Assembly: GCA_964595365.1 (NCBI GenBank)
Contig: CAZQQC010000050.1
Coordinates: 1 to 18,924, forward strand
Direction: 5' to 3'
DNA: 18,924 nt
From: Fen-1258 sp964595365
GTDB lineage: Bacteria > Bacteroidota > Ignavibacteria > Ignavibacteriales > Melioribacteraceae
Positions within the stretch are counted from its first letter, which is position 1; each line of letters begins with the position of its first letter. The notes below the pieces were generated by a model. It was not told where the DNA came from and searched no databases. It was given only the letters and a program-made list of their open reading frames with translations. The position numbers and the translations under genes are program-made. Positions 14,996-18,924 of the stretch are shown here, one piece after another.

Positions 14996-17098
14996 ATGTC
15001 AGAAAAGCGTGTTGAAATAAATAGAGTTCGAAACATTGGTATTATGGCGCATATAGATGCCGGTAAAACTACAACTACCGAACGTATACTATATTATACC
15101 GGCAAACTTCATCGCATGGGTGAAGTGCACGATGGAGCAGCAACGATGGATTGGATGGAACAGGAGAAAGAACGCGGAATTACAATTACAAGTGCAGCTA
15201 CTACTACTTACTGGAGAGATCATCAGATAAACATAATTGATACTCCCGGGCATGTAGATTTTACAGTTGAAGTTGAAAGATCCTTGAGGGTTTTGGATGG
15301 CGCTATCGCTTTGTTCTGTGCTGTCGGTGGTGTGGAACCGCAATCAGAAACCGTTTGGAGACAGGCAGATAAATATGGTGTTCCAAGAATCGCTTTTGTA
15401 AATAAGATGGATAGAATTGGCGCCGATTTTTACAATGCCGTACAGATGATGAAAAATAAACTCGGTGCTCACGCTGTACCAATTACCCTGCCTGTTGGTG
15501 AAGGAGACCTGTTCAGAGGAATTATTGATTTGATGACGATGAAAGCAATTATGTTTAACGAAGAAACATTGGGCACTACTTTCGAAGATGTTGAAATTCC
15601 GGCAGATCTTCAGGTTGTTGCTCAGAAATACAGAACACACATGCTGGAAGCAGTTTCCGATGTTGATGACACGTTGTTGGAAAAATATCTCGAAGGTAAA
15701 GAAATTTCTGCGGATGAAGTTCGAAAAGTATTACGGGAAGCAACTATTCAATTAAAAATAATTCCGGTGTTGTGCGGTTCTTCGTTTAAGAATAAAGGAG
15801 TTCAGCAGTTGCTCGATGCCGTGGTGGATTTTCTCCCCGCACCGGTCGATTTGGGAAGTCTCGTTGCTCATCATATTCATAAAAATGATCACATAGAAAG
15901 AAAAATTGATCCGAAAGAAAAATTTGCCGCTCTTGCATTCAAAATTATGACCGATCCTTATGTAGGTAAGTTAACATTTATTCGCGTTTATACCGGCACA
16001 TTGAAAGCTGGTTCGTATATTTTCAATTCCGTCTCCGATAGGAAAGAACGCGTTGCTCGCGTTTTGGAAATGCACGCTAACACACGCGAAGATATGGATG
16101 AAATTAGAGCCGGAGACATCGCAGCGGTTGTCGGGCTTAAGTACACTAGAACAGGTGATACTCTTTGTACCGAGGAAGATGCAATAGTTCTGGAGAAGAT
16201 GGCATTTCCCGAGCCGGTTATTCAGATTGCTATTGAACCGAAAACTAAAGCAGATCAGGATAGACTTTCCGATGCTCTTGCTAAACTTTCCGATGAAGAT
16301 CCAACATTTAAAGTGAAAGTAGACGATGAAACGGGACAAACATTAATTAGCGGCATGGGCGAACTTCATCTTGAGATTCTTGTTGATAGAATGAAAAGAG
16401 AGTTTAAAGTGGAAGCCAACGTTGGTAAACCACAAGTTGCATACAGAGAAACCATTAGTAAGGCGGTTCAGAGCGAAGGCAAATTTATTAAACAGTCCGG
16501 CGGCCGTGGAAAATATGGCCATGTTTGGATTGAACTTTCTCCAAATGAACCGGGTAAAGGTTTTGAATTTGAGAATGCGATTGTTGGAGGCTCAGTTCCG
16601 AAAGAATATATCAATCCTGTTATGCACGGCTTGCAGGAGGCGATGCGCAACGGTGTTTTGGCAGGATATCCTGTTGTTGATGTTAAAGCAAAACTGTATG
16701 ACGGCTCATATCATGATGTCGACTCGGATGAAATTTCATTTAAGGTTGCAGCCTCAATTGCTTTCAAACAAGGTGCGTTAAAAGCGGTGCCAATTCTACT
16801 CGAGCCGATGATGAGTGTTGAGGTGATTACACCCGAGGAATATCTTGGCGACGTAATGGGAGATCTCAATTCAAGAAGAGGTAAGATAGAAGGATTTACT
16901 TCCAGAAAAGATGCACAGGTAATTAAAGCAATGGTACCTCTTGCTCAAATGTTTGGCTACGCAACTACTCTTCGTTCTATGACTCAAGGACGCGCAATTT
17001 ACTCGATGCAATTTTCTCATTATGCCGAAGTCCCGAAATCCGTTGCCGAAGAAATTACAGAGAAAGCACAAGTTAAAAAATCAGTTGAAACTTATTAG
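14996..17098 (+). CDS. fusA: Elongation factor G
   Basis: GTPase that drives translocation of tRNA and mRNA through the ribosome and, with RRF, ribosome recycling. The 700-residue product has all five domains. G1 is AHIDAGKT (18-25), switch I has RGIT (60-63), G3 is DTPGH (82-86) and G4 is NKMD (136-139). The G' region follows, then domain II, and domain IV contains GGRGKYGHVWIEL and the GSYHDVDS loop near the tip. The single str-operon copy keeps every GTPase residue, so it is the main translocation factor rather than a specialised paralogue. Start ATG 14996 has AAAGGA at 14977-14982 with a longish 13-base spacer. It follows rpsG by 23 bases and precedes tuf by 48. Confidence 0.99.
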   Translation: MSEKRVEINRVRNIGIMAHIDAGKTTTTERILYYTGKLHRMGEVHDGAATMDWMEQEKERGITITSAATTTYWRDHQINIIDTPGHVDFTVEVERSLRVLDGAIALFCAVGGVEPQSETVWRQADKYGVPRIAFVNKMDRIGADFYNAVQMMKNKLGAHAVPITLPVGEGDLFRGIIDLMTMKAIMFNEETLGTTFEDVEIPADLQVVAQKYRTHMLEAVSDVDDTLLEKYLEGKEISADEVRKVLREATIQLKIIPVLCGSSFKNKGVQQLLDAVVDFLPAPVDLGSLVAHHIHKNDHIERKIDPKEKFAALAFKIMTDPYVGKLTFIRVYTGTLKAGSYIFNSVSDRKERVARVLEMHANTREDMDEIRAGDIAAVVGLKYTRTGDTLCTEEDAIVLEKMAFPEPVIQIAIEPKTKADQDRLSDALAKLSDEDPTFKVKVDDETGQTLISGMGELHLEILVDRMKREFKVEANVGKPQVAYRETISKAVQSEGKFIKQSGGRGKYGHVWIELSPNEPGKGFEFENAIVGGSVPKEYINPVMHGLQEAMRNGVLAGYPVVDVKAKLYDGSYHDVDSDEISFKVAASIAFKQGALKAVPILLEPMMSVEVITPEEYLGDVMGDLNSRRGKIEGFTSRKDAQVIKAMVPLAQMFGYATTLRSMTQGRAIYSMQFSHYAEVPKSVAEEITEKAQVKKSVETY

Positions 17099-17146
17099 AA
17101 TATAAATTAATAACTTAAGAAAATAAACAAATAGGAGAATAATTAG

Positions 17147-18352
17147 ATGGCAAAAGAAAAATTTGATCGTAGTAAACCTCACGTCAATATTGGTACTATT
17201 GGACACGTTGACCATGGTAAAACTACCCTTACAGCTGCCATCACCATGGCTTTAGCGCAAAAAGGTTTATCGCAAGTAAGAACATTCGACAGTATTGATA
17301 ATGCCCCCGAAGAAAGAGAAAGAGGCATTACAATTGCAACTGCTCACGTGGAATACTCAACGGCAAACAGACACTATGCTCACGTTAATTGCCCCGGTCA
17401 TGCCGATTATGTAAAAAACATGATTACCGGTGCCGCTCAGATGGACGGCGCAATATTGGTTGTTGCCGCTACAGACGGTCCGATGCCCCAGACACGCGAG
17501 CACATTCTTTTGGCAAGACAGGTTGGTGTTCCGAGAATAGTTGTTTTCTTAAACAAAGTTGATATGATGGATGATCAGGAATTAATCGACCTGGTTGAAA
17601 TGGAATTGAGAGAACTGTTAACTAAATACGAATTCCCTGGAAATGATATTCCAATTATTCGCGGCTCGGCACTGAAAGCTTTAGAAGCCGGTACTTCCGG
17701 CGCGGTGTCTACCGACGAAAGATACAACTGTATTTGGCAGTTGATGGATGCGGTTGATAGCTATGTCCCGATTCCTGAAAGAAGTACCGACAAACCATTC
17801 TTGATGCCTGTTGAAGACGTATTCTCCATTACGGGCCGTGGTACAGTAGCTACTGGCAGAGTTGAAAGAGGGACTTGTAAACTTAACGAAGAAGTTGAAT
17901 TGATCGGCCTCGGCGCTCACAAGAAAACAGTTATCACCGGTATCGAAATGTTCCGTAAAGAACTTGATTCTGCCATCGCTGGCGATAATGCCGGACTTCT
18001 CTTAAGAGGCATCGATAAAACTGAAATTGAAAGAGGAATGGTACTTGCAAAAACCGGTTCAATTACTCCTCACAAAGTTTTTGAAGGAAAAGTTTATATC
18101 CTTTCTAAAGAAGAAGGCGGCCGTCATACTCCGTTCTTTAACGGTTATAGACCGCAGTTCTATTTTAGAACAACAGACGTTACCGGCGTTGCAACATTGC
18201 CGGAAGGAACCGAAATGGTTATGCCCGGTGATAGCGTAACCTTAAAGGTGCAGCTGATTTCCGAAATTGCTATGGAAGAAGGTTTGAAATTTGCTATTCG
18301 TGAAGGCGGCAGAACAGTTGGTGCAGGTTTCGTAACAAAAATTATTGAGTAA
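17147..18352 (+). CDS. tuf: Elongation factor Tu, with Asn in place of the G3 Asp
   Basis: GTPase that carries aminoacyl-tRNA to the ribosomal A site. The 401-residue protein has G1 GHVDHGKT (19-26), switch I RGIT with Thr62, G4 NKVD (136-139) and SAL (174-176), followed by beta-barrel domains II and III ending RTVGAGFVTKIIE. The G3 motif reads NCPGH (81-85) instead of the nearly universal DCPGH; the codon is AAT at 17387-17389. The catalytic His85 is present. Wording such as FDSIDNAPEERERG fits the FCB group. ATG 17147 has AGGAG at 17133-17137. It closes the str operon and runs into rpsJ after 36 bases. A second, possibly near-identical copy may be hidden in the 100-N gap upstream of tRNA-Trp. 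Confidence 0.98.
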   Translation: MAKEKFDRSKPHVNIGTIGHVDHGKTTLTAAITMALAQKGLSQVRTFDSIDNAPEERERGITIATAHVEYSTANRHYAHVNCPGHADYVKNMITGAAQMDGAILVVAATDGPMPQTREHILLARQVGVPRIVVFLNKVDMMDDQELIDLVEMELRELLTKYEFPGNDIPIIRGSALKALEAGTSGAVSTDERYNCIWQLMDAVDSYVPIPERSTDKPFLMPVEDVFSITGRGTVATGRVERGTCKLNEEVELIGLGAHKKTVITGIEMFRKELDSAIAGDNAGLLLRGIDKTEIERGMVLAKTGSITPHKVFEGKVYILSKEEGGRHTPFFNGYRPQFYFRTTDVTGVATLPEGTEMVMPGDSVTLKVQLISEIAMEEGLKFAIREGGRTVGAGFVTKIIE

Positions 18353-18372
18353 CTAAGTGATGGATTTTTCAC

Positions 18373-18378
18373 AAGGAG
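18373..18378 (+). promoter_or_regulatory. Ribosome binding site fixing the rpsJ GTG start
   Basis: AAGGAG lies 10 bases before GTG 18389, the only start in frame ahead of the invariant QKIRIKLKSYDH block. The whole tuf-rpsJ gap is 36 bases, too short for an E. coli-type S10 leader. Confidence 0.8.
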
Positions 18379-18388
18379 ATAGGTAAAA

Positions 18389-18697
18389 GTGCCCGGTCAG
18401 AAAATTAGAATAAAGTTGAAATCGTACGATCATATTCTTATTGATAAATCAACCGAGAAAATTATTAAAACCGTTAAGAGTACAGGCGCGGTTGTTTCAG
18501 GACCGATTCCGCTACCCACAAAGAGAACTGTTTTTACCGTTTTAAGATCTCCTCACGTTGATAAAAAATCCAGAGAACAATTTGAGATCAGGGCTCATAA
18601 AAGAATTATTGATATTCATAACTCCAACAACAAAACAGTCGATGCTTTGAGCAAGTTAGAAATTCCTGCCGGTGTCGATATCGAAATTAAGTTATAG
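18389..18697 (+). CDS. rpsJ: 30S ribosomal protein S10 (NusE)
   Basis: Component of the 30S head and, as NusE, a partner of NusB and NusG in antitermination and transcription-translation coupling. The 102-residue product matches the family length. It shows QKIRIKLKSYDHILID, then GPIPLPTKRTVFTVLRSPHVDKKSREQFE, the extended ribosome-contact loop, and ends AGVDIEIKL. Translation starts at GTG with AAGGAG 10 bases upstream. First gene of the S10 operon, 36 bases after tuf with no terminator, so the str and S10 units may form one long transcript. rplC begins 11 bases after its start-to-stop frame ends. Confidence 0.98.
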   Translation: MPGQKIRIKLKSYDHILIDKSTEKIIKTVKSTGAVVSGPIPLPTKRTVFTVLRSPHVDKKSREQFEIRAHKRIIDIHNSNNKTVDALSKLEIPAGVDIEIKL

Positions 18698-18707
18698 GGA
18701 TAAAGAA

Positions 18708-18924
18708 ATGCCTGGCTTGTTAGCAAAAAAATTGGGAATGACAAATATATTTTCTGAGGATGGTAAGATTGTTCCTGTTACCGTTTTAGAAGCCGGTCCT
18801 TGCAGTGTTTACTCGGTCAAAACAAAAGAGAAAGACGGCTATGAGGCAGTTCAACTTGGTTTTGGTTTGAAGAAAGAAAAGAGAACAGGCAAACCCCAGC
18901 TTGAATATTTCAAAAAGCATGGAT
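18708..18924 (+). CDS. rplC: 50S ribosomal protein L3, 3' end cut by window
   Basis: Early-assembly 23S rRNA binder that reaches the peptidyl transferase centre. Seventy-two codons are visible from ATG 18708. They begin MPGLLAKKLGMTNIFSEDGK, the L3 signature, and continue through VPVTVLEAGPC and GYEAVQLGFG to KKHG at the window edge. The rest of the protein (about 205 residues in the family) lies outside. The gap from the rpsJ stop is 10 bases, containing GGGATAAAGAA as a weak ribosome binding site. Its position after rpsJ is the standard S10 operon order, with rplD expected next. Confidence 0.95.
   Translation, partial: MPGLLAKKLGMTNIFSEDGKIVPVTVLEAGPCSVYSVKTKEKDGYEAVQLGFGLKKEKRTGKPQLEYFKKHG

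Overview
The window is a core housekeeping stretch of a bacterial chromosome, about 40% GC by eye. It carries the end of a branched-chain amino acid block, a tRNA cluster, and then the ribosomal-protein/RNA polymerase cluster running into the str and S10 operons. All supported genes are on the + strand. Features pointing to the Bacteroidota/Chlorobiota/Ignavibacteriota (FCB) group are the order tRNA-Tyr, tRNA-Gly, tRNA-Thr, (gap), tRNA-Trp, secE, nusG, the wording of EF-Tu, and an SI3-type insertion in the RpoC trigger loop. Strong AGGAG Shine-Dalgarno sites and moderate GC suggest an Ignavibacteria-like member. The lineage call is inference.

Layout. Positions 2-517 hold a 5'-truncated leuD and 532-2124 a citramalate synthase gene (cimA), so isoleucine is probably made from pyruvate and acetyl-CoA. 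Positions 2125-2847 contain no protein gene. They hold tRNA-Tyr(GTA), tRNA-Gly(TCC), tRNA-Thr(GGT), exactly 100 N, and tRNA-Trp(CCA). None of the four tRNAs encodes CCA. Two promoter candidates and one terminator-like hairpin lie among them. The N run falls where a tuf gene sits in many relatives and in E. coli, so a second tuf copy may be hidden there.

From 2848 onward come secE, nusG, rplK, rplA, rplJ, rplL, rpoB and rpoC (protein export, transcription elongation, 50S stalk, RNA polymerase), then rpsL, rpsG, fusA and tuf (str operon), then rpsJ and the start of rplC (S10 operon), cut by the window end. Gene order is textbook and every protein is full length with its catalytic residues, apart from one EF-Tu substitution described below.

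The regulatory interest is in the few intergenic gaps: a structured leader before rplJ (4774-4832), a long hairpin between rplL and rpoB (5833-5868) whose left arm can also pair beside the rpoB ribosome binding site, and a promoter overlapping a hairpin before rpsL (14049-14093). I see no mobile element, CRISPR array, phage gene or obviously new system. The best leads are the probable hidden tuf, an Asp-to-Asn change in the G3 motif of EF-Tu, and the rplL-rpoB RNA structure.
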